This document shows, in pieces, positions 57,481 to 64,000 of a stretch of DNA of 64,000 nucleotides. Numbering within the stretch: position 1 is the stretch's first letter; the number at the start of each line of letters is the position of its first letter. The notes beneath the pieces were generated by a model. It had not been told where the DNA came from. It searched no databases and worked only from the letters and a program-made list of their open reading frames with translations. Position numbers and translations under genes: made by a program. The stretch is taken from NCBI RefSeq assembly GCF_900188445.1, contig NZ_FZOR01000020.1:1-64000 (forward strand), written 5' to 3'. Source of the DNA: Actinomadura meyerae. GTDB taxonomy: Bacteria; Actinomycetota; Actinomycetes; Streptosporangiales; Streptosporangiaceae.

Positions 57481-58302
57481 TCAGGCGGGCCGGTGGCCGA
57501 ACCGCTCGGACAGCCGGCGCACCGTCTGCAGCAGCGCCGCGGCGCAGAACTCGGTCTCCTCGCGGAACCGGTCGATCGGGCCGCTGACGCTCATCACGGC
57601 GATCGGCCGGTCGTTCTGGTCGAGGATCGGCGCGGCGACCGACGCCGCGCCCGCCTGCCGCTCGGCGACCGAGGCGGCGTAGCCGCGGGCGCGGATCTCC
57701 TCGATCTCGCGGCGCAGCCGCGGCGGGCTGGCGATGGTGTCCGGCGTGAACTGCTCCAGCGCGGGCTGCGCGAGGTAGTGCTCGATCTCCTCGTCGGACA
57801 GGAAGGCCAGGAACGCCTTCGAGGACGCGCCGGCGTGCAGCGGGTAGGGCACGCCGAGCGTCACCGACATGATCAGCTCGCGGCGCGGGGTCACCTGGTC
57901 GATGTAGGAGCGCGTCCAGCCGGACCGGACCGACAGCGTCGCGGTCTCCAGCGTCCGCTCCGACAGCGCCGTGAGCTCGGGGCGGGCGACGGTCCGCACG
58001 TCGATCCGCTCCAGGTAGGCCATGCCGAGCTTCATCGCGCCGATGCCGAGGGAGTAGCGCCGGGTCTCCTCGTCCAGCTCGATGAGGCCGCGCCCGCGCA
58101 GCGAGGTGAGGATGCGGTGCACCGCCGCCTTCGACAGCCCGAGCGCGGTGGCCACCTCGGTGACGCCGAGGGTCGCCGCCCGCTGCTCGGCGAAGTACAT
58201 CAGGACGTCCGCCGCGCGCTCCACCGTGGCGATGGTCTGGCCGGTCCCCGCGCGCTCCTCGGCGCGTGGGGAGAGCTCGCTCGGCTGCGCGGTGCTGGTC
58301 AT
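57481..58302 (-). CDS. IclR-family regulator (first of two paralogues)
   Basis: A protein of 273 residues from ATG 58302 (GGAAGGAA upstream). The winged HTH is TVERAADVLMYFAEQRAATLGVTEVATALGLSKAAVHRILTSLRGRG near 25-75 and the effector domain contains SYIDQVTPRRELIMSVTLGVPYPLHAGASSKAFLAFL near 130. It is very similar to the IclR protein at 62639-63445 along its full length, which points to a local duplication. A copy of the shared palindrome lies 72 bp upstream of its start. It is a strong candidate for the regulator that binds GGAAC-N3-GTTCC. Confidence 0.88.
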   Translation of the reverse strand: MTSTAQPSELSPRAEERAGTGQTIATVERAADVLMYFAEQRAATLGVTEVATALGLSKAAVHRILTSLRGRGLIELDEETRRYSLGIGAMKLGMAYLERIDVRTVARPELTALSERTLETATLSVRSGWTRSYIDQVTPRRELIMSVTLGVPYPLHAGASSKAFLAFLSDEEIEHYLAQPALEQFTPDTIASPPRLRREIEEIRARGYAASVAERQAGAASVAAPILDQNDRPIAVMSVSGPIDRFREETEFCAAALLQTVRRLSERFGHRPA

Positions 58303-58374
58303 GGGGGTGGTTCCTTCCCGGTCCCGGTGCTCGGGCATGGCTGACGGACACAAGCGTGCACGGTTTCGATCAGT

Positions 58375-58387
58375 GTAATGCCGTTCC
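58375..58387. promoter_or_regulatory. GTAAT-N3-GTTCC site (shared 13-bp palindrome)
   Basis: GTAATGCCGTTCC, between the IclR gene and the SnoaL-like gene. It resembles the site at 56673 closely (GTAACGCCGTTCC). Confidence 0.55.
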
Positions 58388-58474
58388 ACTCGGCGAGGCC
58401 GGTGACCCGCAGAACCGGGTCCACATTATGAGATGACGCACGTCCACGACCCCGAAACAGGAAGGAAAACAGAG

Positions 58475-58921
58475 ATGAAGACACCGCTCGAAGCCACCGA
58501 GGGCATGCTCCAGGCGGTCATCGACCGCGATCTCGACGCCGTCCTCGACGCCTTCTCCAGCGCGCCCGACGCCTACGTCTTCCCCGAGGGCCCGCGCTGG
58601 ACCACGCGCGGCGGCGACCGGATCGAGCAGGGCTGGCGCGCCTACTTCGAGGCCCCCGTCGGCATCGACGGCTACCGGTGGGTCGAGGGCCCGCACGTGT
58701 TCGAGTCCGCCACCCTGGGACAGGTGACCGGCGTGATCGACTACGACGTGCACGGGGACGGCCGCTCGGGACGGCTCCGGATGCGGATGTCCTGGCTCCT
58801 GCGCGAGGAGGGCGAGCGGTGGCGCATCGTCCACGAGCACGGGTCGCAGCCGCTCGCCGACCCCTACGGCGCGGGCGACTGGTGGCCCTCCGGAGCCCGT
58901 CCCCTCGGCGCGGAGGGCTGA
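58475..58921 (+). CDS. SnoaL/NTF2-like protein
   Basis: A protein of 148 residues from ATG 58475 (GGAAGG upstream). The cone-shaped NTF2-like fold is suggested by ATEGMLQAVIDRDLDAVLDAF at the start, the middle SAPDAYVFPEGPRWTTRGG and MRMSWLLREEGERWRIVHEHGSQ near 115-138. Such proteins are isomerases, dehydratases or cyclases, or the small subunits of ring hydroxylases. In this context a role in modifying a cyclic catabolic intermediate is possible. Confidence 0.78.
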   Translation: MKTPLEATEGMLQAVIDRDLDAVLDAFSSAPDAYVFPEGPRWTTRGGDRIEQGWRAYFEAPVGIDGYRWVEGPHVFESATLGQVTGVIDYDVHGDGRSGRLRMRMSWLLREEGERWRIVHEHGSQPLADPYGAGDWWPSGARPLGAEG

Positions 58922-59018
58922 CCGCCGCCTGGCGGCGGCGGGCGTGCGGCTCCCCGCCGCCGGCCGCGCCGCCGGGACCTCGGCGGCGCGGCGATGCGGC
59001 TGTCGCGGGGCGGGCGGG

Positions 59019-59465
59019 TCAGGCGACCTTGGACTCGTTGATGACCGTCCGCCTGACGAGGCGGTCGCCGTCCATCCAGTGCCAGGTGCGGCACTTGTGC
59101 AGGCCGTCGCGGGAGAGCTGGATGAGCTCGTAGAGGTAGTTGTCCGGGTCGGACTTGTACGACCAGGTCAACACGATGGACTGCGCGTCCACCTGGCTCA
59201 TCTCGCCGATGATCCGGTCGTTGTCGAAGTGGCAGACGTCGCCGCGCATGCGCCCGCCGAACTCCAGCTCCTGCACCCGCCCGTCCGCCCAGGTGTAGGT
59301 GTTGATCTGGCAGATGTCGTACGAACCGTCCTCGGGCACCCAGCACTTCAGGTGCGAGGCGTGCCGGTCGACGACCGTCCCGCCGGCGTCGAGGTGGATG
59401 TACTCACCCCGCCATTCGCCGAGGTGCTTGCGGTTGATGGGCATGCCCGGGACTCCGGCGCGCAT
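59019..59465 (-). CDS. DUF3598-like protein
   Basis: A protein of 148 residues from ATG 59465, with AGGAGGAG just upstream; ATG 59444 is in frame. It is mostly beta: KHLGEWRGEYIHLDAGGTVVDRH, then YDICQINTYTWADGRVQELEFGG and SIVLTWSYKSDPDNYLYELIQLSRDG. This pattern matches DUF3598 proteins, a lipocalin-like barrel family found in gene groups for phycobilin lyase-like or small-molecule binding. Function unknown. It diverges from a VOC gene with a perfect palindrome copy between. Confidence 0.7.
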   Translation of the reverse strand: MRAGVPGMPINRKHLGEWRGEYIHLDAGGTVVDRHASHLKCWVPEDGSYDICQINTYTWADGRVQELEFGGRMRGDVCHFDNDRIIGEMSQVDAQSIVLTWSYKSDPDNYLYELIQLSRDGLHKCRTWHWMDGDRLVRRTVINESKVA

Positions 59466-59557
59466 GGGCTCCTCCTGGTCGGACGCGTGGACGGGGGCGG
59501 TGCGGCGGGCGTTGACAGCCCGCCGTCCGCGAGCCTAGCGTCAACGCACCGCAAATT

Positions 59558-59570
59558 GGAACAGCATTCC
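59558..59570. promoter_or_regulatory. GGAAC-N3-ATTCC site (shared 13-bp palindrome)
   Basis: GGAACAGCATTCC, 28 bp before the VOC start at 59599 and 93 bp before the divergent DUF3598 gene. Confidence 0.6.
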
Positions 59571-59598
59571 GCAAGTCGGAACACGAAAGGGATCTTGG

Positions 59599-60570
59599 AT
59601 GAGCGAGCACGGCCCGGCCCTGGTCGAGGGCATCACCGGAGCGGTCATCGGCGTGTCGGACTTCGCCCCCCACCTGGAGTTCTTCGGCGACCGCCTGGGC
59701 TACGAGGTCGCCGCCCGGGGCACCGTGTCCGCCGCGGCCGCGGACGCGCTGTGGGGCACCGGGACCGCCGACGTCGAGGCCGTCGCGCTCGCCGCGGCGG
59801 GCGCCGGCACCGGCCGGATCCACCTGGTCCGGGTGGCCGAGCCGCTCGCGCCCGCGGCGCGCCCGCACAACCTCGACGACGGCCTGATCGGCATCGACAT
59901 GTACGCCGCCGACATCGAGGCGGCGCACGCCCGGTTCGCCGCGGACGGCATCGCCTGGTCGACTCCGCCCGCCACCTACGGCGTCGCGGTGGGGGACCGG
60001 GAGGTCCAGGTCACCCAGGGCGTGTGCCCCGCGCCCGACGGCACCGCGGTCGTGTTCGTCCAGCCCGCCGCGATCCGCGGGACCGCCGCCTGGGAGGCCG
60101 ACCCCGAGCGCCCCTACACCGAGCTGACCTCGGTGGTGTGCCACGTCCCCGACGCCGACGCGGAGGTCGGGTTCTGGGGGCCGGACGGCCTCGGCATGTC
60201 CGTCTGGTACGACGTGGTCTTCTCCTCGCCGGGCTTCGACACGGTGGCGGACCTGCCGCCGGGCACCCGCATGCGGCTGGCGTTCCTGGCGGGCGAGCGG
60301 ACGGCCCGCATCGAGGTCACCTCCGCCGAGGGGGAGCACCGCGTCGACCGGCGCCCGCTCCAGCGCCCGGGCCGGTCCCTCGGGCACAGCGGCTGGACGG
60401 TCCGCACGCGCGACCTGGCCGCCGCGCTGGAGAGCGTGCGCCGGACGGGCGGCACGATGGTGTCCGCCGAGCCGGTGGAGACCGACGACCCGCTGCACGG
60501 CAAGGCCGCCGCGGCGTCGGTCACCACGCCCAACGGCGTCAGTGTGACGCTCTACGAGCCCCGCGCCTGA
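59599..60570 (+). CDS. Two-domain VOC protein
   Basis: A protein of 323 residues with two VOC modules (about 10-155 and 168-320): GAVIGVSDFAPHLEFFGDRLG, RPHNLDDGLIGIDMYAADI, then ELTSVVCHVPDADAEVGFWG and SGWTVRTRDLAAALESVRR. The usual first metal His is replaced (AVIGVSD) in module one but His residues remain later (VVCHVPDA). Of the VOC proteins here it is the longest. It is followed by a convergent VOC gene, and both are probably part of the same pathway. Confidence 0.8.
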   Translation: MSEHGPALVEGITGAVIGVSDFAPHLEFFGDRLGYEVAARGTVSAAAADALWGTGTADVEAVALAAAGAGTGRIHLVRVAEPLAPAARPHNLDDGLIGIDMYAADIEAAHARFAADGIAWSTPPATYGVAVGDREVQVTQGVCPAPDGTAVVFVQPAAIRGTAAWEADPERPYTELTSVVCHVPDADAEVGFWGPDGLGMSVWYDVVFSSPGFDTVADLPPGTRMRLAFLAGERTARIEVTSAEGEHRVDRRPLQRPGRSLGHSGWTVRTRDLAAALESVRRTGGTMVSAEPVETDDPLHGKAAAASVTTPNGVSVTLYEPRA

Positions 60571-60623
60571 CACGGCCCGTGGACGCGGGCGCGTGCGCGC
60601 GGGGCCGCTCCCCGGTGTTCCGG

Positions 60624-61490
60624 TCAGGCCGCCCAGAGTTCGAGGTGGACGCCGTCGGGGGAGGTCGCGGTGAACGCGCGGCCGCCGCGCAGCGCGCTGT
60701 CCACGATGGCGCCCGTGCGCGCGCCCGCCTCGGCGAGGCGCGCGCGGGCGGCGTCCAGGTCGGCGACCGGGAAGACGCCCGCGCGCATGCCGGAGGCGAA
60801 CGCGCCGCCGCCTTCGGGCAGCTCCAGGCCGGGGAAGCTGATCAGCTCCAGCCGGGCGCCGCGCCCGTCCCAGAACAGGTCGAGGACGATCTCGGCGTCC
60901 GGCCGGTCGATGCCGATCAGCGCCGCGACGGCCGGGTTCACCATCCGGTGCGAGTACAGGGACTCCAGGCCGAGGCCCGTCCAGAACGCGGTGTCGCACC
61001 GGTCGCTCAGGTGGACGGCGGCCTGCAGCTCGGAGTGCCGCCGCGCCTCGTCGCCGTCCAGCAGGCTCGCCCTGCGGGAGCTGCCCTCGACCAGCACGAC
61101 GCGGATGCCGCCGGGGCCGACGAGACCGCATTCGGCGAACGGGCGCCCGCCGAGCTCCCACCGGGCGATGGGGGAGGGGACGCCCCCGGCCGCGGTGAGC
61201 TCCGCGACGCTCGCCTCGATGTCGCGCGTGTAGACGTCGACGCCGTAGCCGCCGGACGCGATGCCGGTGCCGCCCTCGGGGGCGGCGACGAGCAGGAGGC
61301 CCCCGGACTCGGCGCCCTCCGGGAGGTAGAGCACCTCCTCGGCCGGGCCGGCCAGCCTGTACAGGGCCGCCGCCGCGTCCGCGCCGAGGACGCCGCGGCG
61401 CCGCTCCCGGAAGCCGAGGGCGGACAGGAAGCCCGCGGCGGCGGGCAGGTCGTGGCATCCGAGCACGGCGTACCGGGGGCTGCTGAGCAT
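60624..61490 (-). CDS. Two-domain VOC protein
   Basis: A protein of 288 residues with modules at about 1-125 and 140-285: PRYAVLGCHDLPAAAGFLSALGF, SGGYGVDVYTRDIEASVAELTAAGG, then LQAAVHLSDRCDTAFWTGLG and GAFASGMRAGVFPVADLDAA. It ends SPDGVHLELWAA, the usual acidic-ligand strand of VOC proteins. A copy of the shared palindrome lies 46 bp upstream of its start. It diverges from the cupin gene. Confidence 0.8.
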   Translation of the reverse strand: MLSSPRYAVLGCHDLPAAAGFLSALGFRERRRGVLGADAAAALYRLAGPAEEVLYLPEGAESGGLLLVAAPEGGTGIASGGYGVDVYTRDIEASVAELTAAGGVPSPIARWELGGRPFAECGLVGPGGIRVVLVEGSSRRASLLDGDEARRHSELQAAVHLSDRCDTAFWTGLGLESLYSHRMVNPAVAALIGIDRPDAEIVLDLFWDGRGARLELISFPGLELPEGGGAFASGMRAGVFPVADLDAARARLAEAGARTGAIVDSALRGGRAFTATSPDGVHLELWAA

Positions 61491-61535
61491 GGGGACTCCC
61501 TGGGGTCGCGACCTGTGATGTGGCGCATGCTATCT

Positions 61536-61548
61536 GAAACACTGTTCC
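61536..61548. promoter_or_regulatory. GAAAC-N3-GTTCC site (shared 13-bp palindrome)
   Basis: GAAACACTGTTCC, between the VOC gene (minus) and the cupin gene (plus). Confidence 0.55.
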
Positions 61549-61576
61549 GAGAATAGAAACAGCGATGGGAGGGCTC

Positions 61577-62200
61577 GTGCCCCTGTACCTCGCCGCGGCG
61601 GACCCCGCGGACCCCGGGCTGCCCTGGAAGCCGTTCACGATCCCGGGGTCGAACGAGCCCGTGCTGCTGCTCCGGCTGGAGGTCGACCCGGTGGACGGGT
61701 CGTCCACCTCGCTCGTGCGGTTCCCGCCCGGCTGGAGGCGCCCGGGGCCGGGGCACTACGCCTGCGGCGAGGAGTTCGTCGTCCTCGGCGGCGAGCTCAC
61801 CGTCTCGGGGGTGGCCTACGGGCGGGGCGACCGCGGCTGGATCGCGCCCGGCGCCACCCGCCGCGCGTCCGCGAGCCCCGAGGGCGCACTGGCGCTGGCC
61901 TGGTTCTCCGGGGTTCCGGCCTGGACGGACGGCGAGGGCGCCGCGCCGGCCGACCCGTCCGGCGGCAGGGTGCCGCTGCTGTCGGTGCACGTCCCGGAGG
62001 CGGGGCTGCCGCTGCGCACCGGGGTGGGAGAGCGGGAGGCGCGGCTGTACGAGCGGGCGCCCGCGTCCTTCGGTACGGCCGTCCGCGTGCTGTGGCCGGA
62101 GGGCGCCGGCGGCCCGCGCTGGGCGGCGTTCGGGCCGGGCGAGCCGCTCCCCGCCGGGCGCCGCGGCCGGATCTTCGTCCGGTCCGGCTGTTCCATTTAG
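61577..62200 (+). CDS. Cupin-type protein
   Basis: A protein of 207 residues from GTG 61577, which has GGGAGG 4 bp upstream; ATG 61565 has none. The first cupin motif is partly visible (PGPGHYACGEEFVVLGGELTV near 55-76, G-x-H then E-x-x-x-G) and the second is weaker. It resembles DUF4437 / ChrR-like cupins. Cupins are metal-dependent dioxygenases, isomerases or binding proteins. With the VOC proteins around, ring cleavage or isomerisation is possible, but one His ligand only is obvious. Confidence 0.75.
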   Translation: MPLYLAAADPADPGLPWKPFTIPGSNEPVLLLRLEVDPVDGSSTSLVRFPPGWRRPGPGHYACGEEFVVLGGELTVSGVAYGRGDRGWIAPGATRRASASPEGALALAWFSGVPAWTDGEGAAPADPSGGRVPLLSVHVPEAGLPLRTGVGEREARLYERAPASFGTAVRVLWPEGAGGPRWAAFGPGEPLPAGRRGRIFVRSGCSI

Positions 62201-62201
62201 C

Positions 62202-62214
62202 GGAAAGCTGTTGC
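62202..62214. promoter_or_regulatory. Weak copy of the shared palindrome before the NIPSNAP-like gene
   Basis: GGAAAGCTGTTGC has two changes from GGAAC-N3-GTTCC. It lies 66 bp before the start at 62280. Confidence 0.35.
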
Positions 62215-62279
62215 AAGATGTCCGGCAACACGTGACGTTCGTGACGACGTTACGCAGCGCGGAACACCAGGAGGGACCC

Positions 62280-62624
62280 ATGATCTACCTCGTCTACCGG
62301 ATGAAGCTCAGCGAGCGGTCCAGGCGCAACCAGAAGGAGTTCTGGGCGTGGCTGGAGGACCGCGAGCGCTGGTTCTACCGCGACCTCCCCATGGTGAAGG
62401 AGGTGCGCTGGTACTACAGCGTGGTCGGCGACGTCTACACGCTGGAGAACTGGGCCGCGTTCGAGGACGAGGCCGCGTGGGGCGCCTACCGCGCCGCGCT
62501 CGGCGGGCTGAAGGCCGACGCCGACTGGGAGGGCGAGCGCGTCACCCAGGACGACTGGTGGGAGTTCCTCGACACGCGGATCGTCACCGATCCGCCCGTG
62601 CCCGTCGGGCTCAGCCGCGGCTGA
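62280..62624 (+). CDS. NIPSNAP/EthD-like small protein
   Basis: A protein of 114 residues starting at ATG 62280 behind GGAGGG. The ferredoxin-like alpha/beta dimer fold is suggested by YLVYRMKLSERSRRNQKEFW, WYYSVVGDVYTLENWAAFED and WWEFLDTRIV. Proteins of this size class are found in oxygenase or degradation gene groups. It lies 14 bp before the second IclR gene and may share its transcript. The exact family is not certain. Confidence 0.65.
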   Translation: MIYLVYRMKLSERSRRNQKEFWAWLEDRERWFYRDLPMVKEVRWYYSVVGDVYTLENWAAFEDEAAWGAYRAALGGLKADADWEGERVTQDDWWEFLDTRIVTDPPVPVGLSRG

Positions 62625-62638
62625 GCGGGGCGTCGCTG

Positions 62639-63445
62639 ATGCCCCAGGAGACCGGCGCCCGCCCCCGCGCCGCCGAGCGGGCCGGGCAGTCGGCGTCCAC
62701 GGTGGAGCGGGCGGCGGACGTGCTGGTGCTGTTCGCCGAGGCGGGCGCCCGGACGCTCGGCGTCACCGAGATCGCCGACGCGCTCGGGCTCTCCAAGCCC
62801 GCCGTCCACCGCATCCTCACCTCGCTGCGCAGCCGCCGGCTGGTCCGGGTCGACGAGCAGACCCGGCGGTACGCGCTCGGGCTGACCGCGATGCGGCTCG
62901 GCCTGGCCTACCTCGACCACATCGACGCGCGCCGGCTGGCGGCCCCGGAGCTGGTGGGGCTGTCGCAGGCGACCCGGGAGACGGCGACGCTGTCGATCCG
63001 GACCGGCGCGGAGCGGGTGTACGTCGACCAGGTGACCCCGGACCGCGAGGTGATCATGTCGGTGTCGCTCGGGGTCCCCTTCCCGCTGCACGCCGGCGCC
63101 TCGTCGAAGGCGTTCCTGGCCTTCCTGCCCGCGGCGCAGATCGAGGAGTACCTGGCCGGCGACCATCTCAGCCGGCTGACCGACCGGACGGTCGTCGAGC
63201 CGGACGCGCTCCGCCTGGAGCTGGCGGAGATCCGGCGGCGCGGCCACGCCCGCTCGTTCGCCGAGCGCCAGTCGGGCGCGGCCTCGGTCGCCGCGCCCGT
63301 CTTCGACCACCACGGCCTCCCGGCCGCGGTGGTGAGCGTGTGCGGGCCCGTGGAGCGGTTCCGCGGCGAGGCGGACGCCTGCGCCGCGGCGCTGCTGGAC
63401 GCGACGGCGCGGCTTTCCGCTCTGATGGGACACGTTCCCGATTAG
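62639..63445 (+). CDS. IclR-family regulator (second of two paralogues)
   Basis: A protein of 268 residues. The HTH (TVERAADVLVLFAEAGARTLGVTEIADALGLSKPAVHRILTSLRSRR) and the effector region (VYVDQVTPDREVIMSVSLGVPFPLHAGASSKAFLAFL) are nearly the same as in the IclR protein at 57481-58302. The start is ATG 62639 with no strong ribosome site, 14 bp after the NIPSNAP-like gene, so it may depend on coupling. The two may bind the same palindromes with different effectors. A hairpin terminator follows. Confidence 0.87.
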   Translation: MPQETGARPRAAERAGQSASTVERAADVLVLFAEAGARTLGVTEIADALGLSKPAVHRILTSLRSRRLVRVDEQTRRYALGLTAMRLGLAYLDHIDARRLAAPELVGLSQATRETATLSIRTGAERVYVDQVTPDREVIMSVSLGVPFPLHAGASSKAFLAFLPAAQIEEYLAGDHLSRLTDRTVVEPDALRLELAEIRRRGHARSFAERQSGAASVAAPVFDHHGLPAAVVSVCGPVERFRGEADACAAALLDATARLSALMGHVPD

Positions 63446-63470
63446 CCCGGACGGCGCGCGGCGCTCCGTG

Positions 63471-63496
63471 CCGCGCCCGCCGCCCGGCGGGCGCGG
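63471..63496 (+). terminator. Hairpin terminator after the second IclR gene
   Basis: CCGCGCCCGCCG (63471-63482) pairs perfectly with CGGCGGGCGCGG (63485-63496). Confidence 0.65.
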
Positions 63497-63561
63497 TATC
63501 CGCGCGCGTTGTGGCAGCTCACCGCGTAACAAAAACGTCATGAGCGAAAAAGTCAGACCTA

Positions 63562-63589
63562 TTGACACTGCTGCGCGGCCCTTTATAGC
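63562..63589 (+). promoter_or_regulatory. Predicted promoter of the ABC solute-receptor gene
   Basis: TTGACA (63562-63567) and TATAGC (63584-63589) with a 16-bp spacer, in an AT-rich stretch. The palindrome at 63602-63614 lies just past the expected start of transcription. Confidence 0.65.
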
Positions 63590-63601
63590 GTCCAACGTCA
63601 C

Positions 63602-63614
63602 GGAACCGCGTTCC
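63602..63614. promoter_or_regulatory. GGAAC-N3-GTTCC palindrome at the ABC receptor promoter
   Basis: GGAACCGCGTTCC, a perfect copy (and fully palindromic over CGGAAC...GTTCCG), about 12 bp past the -10 box, a position fit for repression. Confidence 0.7.
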
Positions 63615-63644
63615 GATAACAGGAACATCCTGGCGGAGGTACAC

Positions 63645-64000
63645 ATGCGCAGATCAGTCGTCACGGTCGCCGCGGGGCTGGCGGCCCTCGCCGTGACCGC
63701 GACCGGATGCTCGGGCAAGGCCGCGGGCGACAAACCGGAGATCCAGATCGGGCTGATCGCGCCGATGAGCGGTCCCTTCGCGGTTCTCGGCATCTCCCAG
63801 CAGAACTCGCTGAACGTCGAGATCGAGCGGATCAACGGCGCCGGCGGGCTCGACGGCTCGAAGCTGAAGCTCGTCACCCGCGACTCGGGCCTCGACCCGG
63901 GCAAGGCCGTCCAGGCCGCGAACGAGATGGCCGGGAACGACGCGGTCAAGCTCGTCGTCGGCCCGTCCCTGACCGCGTTCTACGACGCGGCCAAGGGCAC
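63645..64000 (+). CDS. Branched-chain-amino-acid-type ABC solute-binding lipoprotein (5' part)
   Basis: The gene runs off the right edge; 118 codons are visible, with ATG 63645 behind GGCGGAGG. The start is a lipoprotein signal (MRRSVVTVAAGLAALAVTAT, then GC as lipobox near 22). The mature part reads IQIGLIAPMSGPFAVLG, RINGAGGLDGSKLKLVTRDS and KLVVGPSLTAFYDAAKG, the type I periplasmic-binding fold of LivJ/LivK receptors. In actinomycete catabolic groups such receptors often take up aromatic acids or steroids. The rest of the transporter is presumably beyond the window. It is controlled by the shared palindrome by inference. Confidence 0.85.
   Translation, partial: MRRSVVTVAAGLAALAVTATGCSGKAAGDKPEIQIGLIAPMSGPFAVLGISQQNSLNVEIERINGAGGLDGSKLKLVTRDSGLDPGKAVQAANEMAGNDAVKLVVGPSLTAFYDAAKG

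Noticed and set aside
1..64000. Insertion sequences, prophage or integrase genes
   Set aside because: No transposase, integrase or phage structural domain was recognised and no pair of long inverted or direct repeats was noticed.

Overview
The window is about 64 kb of very GC-rich DNA with densely packed genes, many GTG starts, AGGAGG-type ribosome sites and GC-rich hairpin terminators. F420-dependent LLM oxidoreductases, mycothiol-type (TIGR03086) proteins, a DevS-like kinase with DosR-like boxes, a perfect CebR box and KstR-like operators all point to a chromosomal segment of a mycelial actinomycete, probably of the Streptosporangiales (Actinomadura-like). That placement is inference. I see no transposase, phage gene, CRISPR array or rRNA.

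0-4.5 kb: the end of a ring-cleavage dioxygenase that looks like 3-hydroxyanthranilate dioxygenase, a 4-oxalocrotonate decarboxylase/hydratase-family enzyme, then a coupled set (substrate-binding lipoprotein, MBL-fold hydrolase, 4,5-dihydroxyphthalate decarboxylase-like protein) and a small secreted protein. 4.8-7.6 kb: a PAS-GAF-PP2C phosphatase overlapping a B12-binding protein that carries the CarH-type W-x9-EH light-sensor motif. 7.7-9 kb: an amidohydrolase.

9-16.5 kb: a DosR-type dormancy/hypoxia island. It holds an Acg-like nitroreductase, a DevS/DosT-like GAF-GAF histidine kinase, an Rv1733c-like membrane protein, a DoxX protein, an Rv2004c-like kinase/ATPase, a universal stress protein and an F420 oxidoreductase. 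Boxes of the form GGGACCTTCGGCCC lie in its promoter regions. No DosR gene is present here.

16.6-24.8 kb: mixed genes (AraC regulators, an Imm49-like immunity protein, a MOSC protein, a hotdog thioesterase with its TetR and operator, a GH6 cellulase under a CebR box). 25-27.4 kb: a GMC oxidoreductase and an enoyl-CoA hydratase behind a KstR-like operator. 27.5-30.2 kb: a divergent LexA-like repressor and NAD-dependent ligase. 30.4-42.9 kb: signalling genes, including a two-component pair whose 3' ends overlap, and a Ro60/TROVE protein preceded by a non-coding stretch with a tRNA-like (Y RNA-like) fold.

43-64 kb: a large catabolic region. Two aldehyde dehydrogenases flank an IclR gene and share a GTTCC-N5-TTCGAAC site. 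A steroid-type group (unknown protein, LLM oxidoreductase, reductase, 20-beta-HSD-like SDR) repeats the KstR-like plus TGGACAGCTGTCCA operator pair seen at 24.9 kb. From 54 to 64 kb, FAD, ALDH, VOC, cupin, SnoaL-like and NIPSNAP-like proteins, two paralogous IclR regulators and an ABC solute receptor share a 13-bp palindrome, GGAAC-N3-GTTCC, in nearly every promoter region. This looks like one local, undescribed catabolic regulon whose substrate cannot be read from the sequence.
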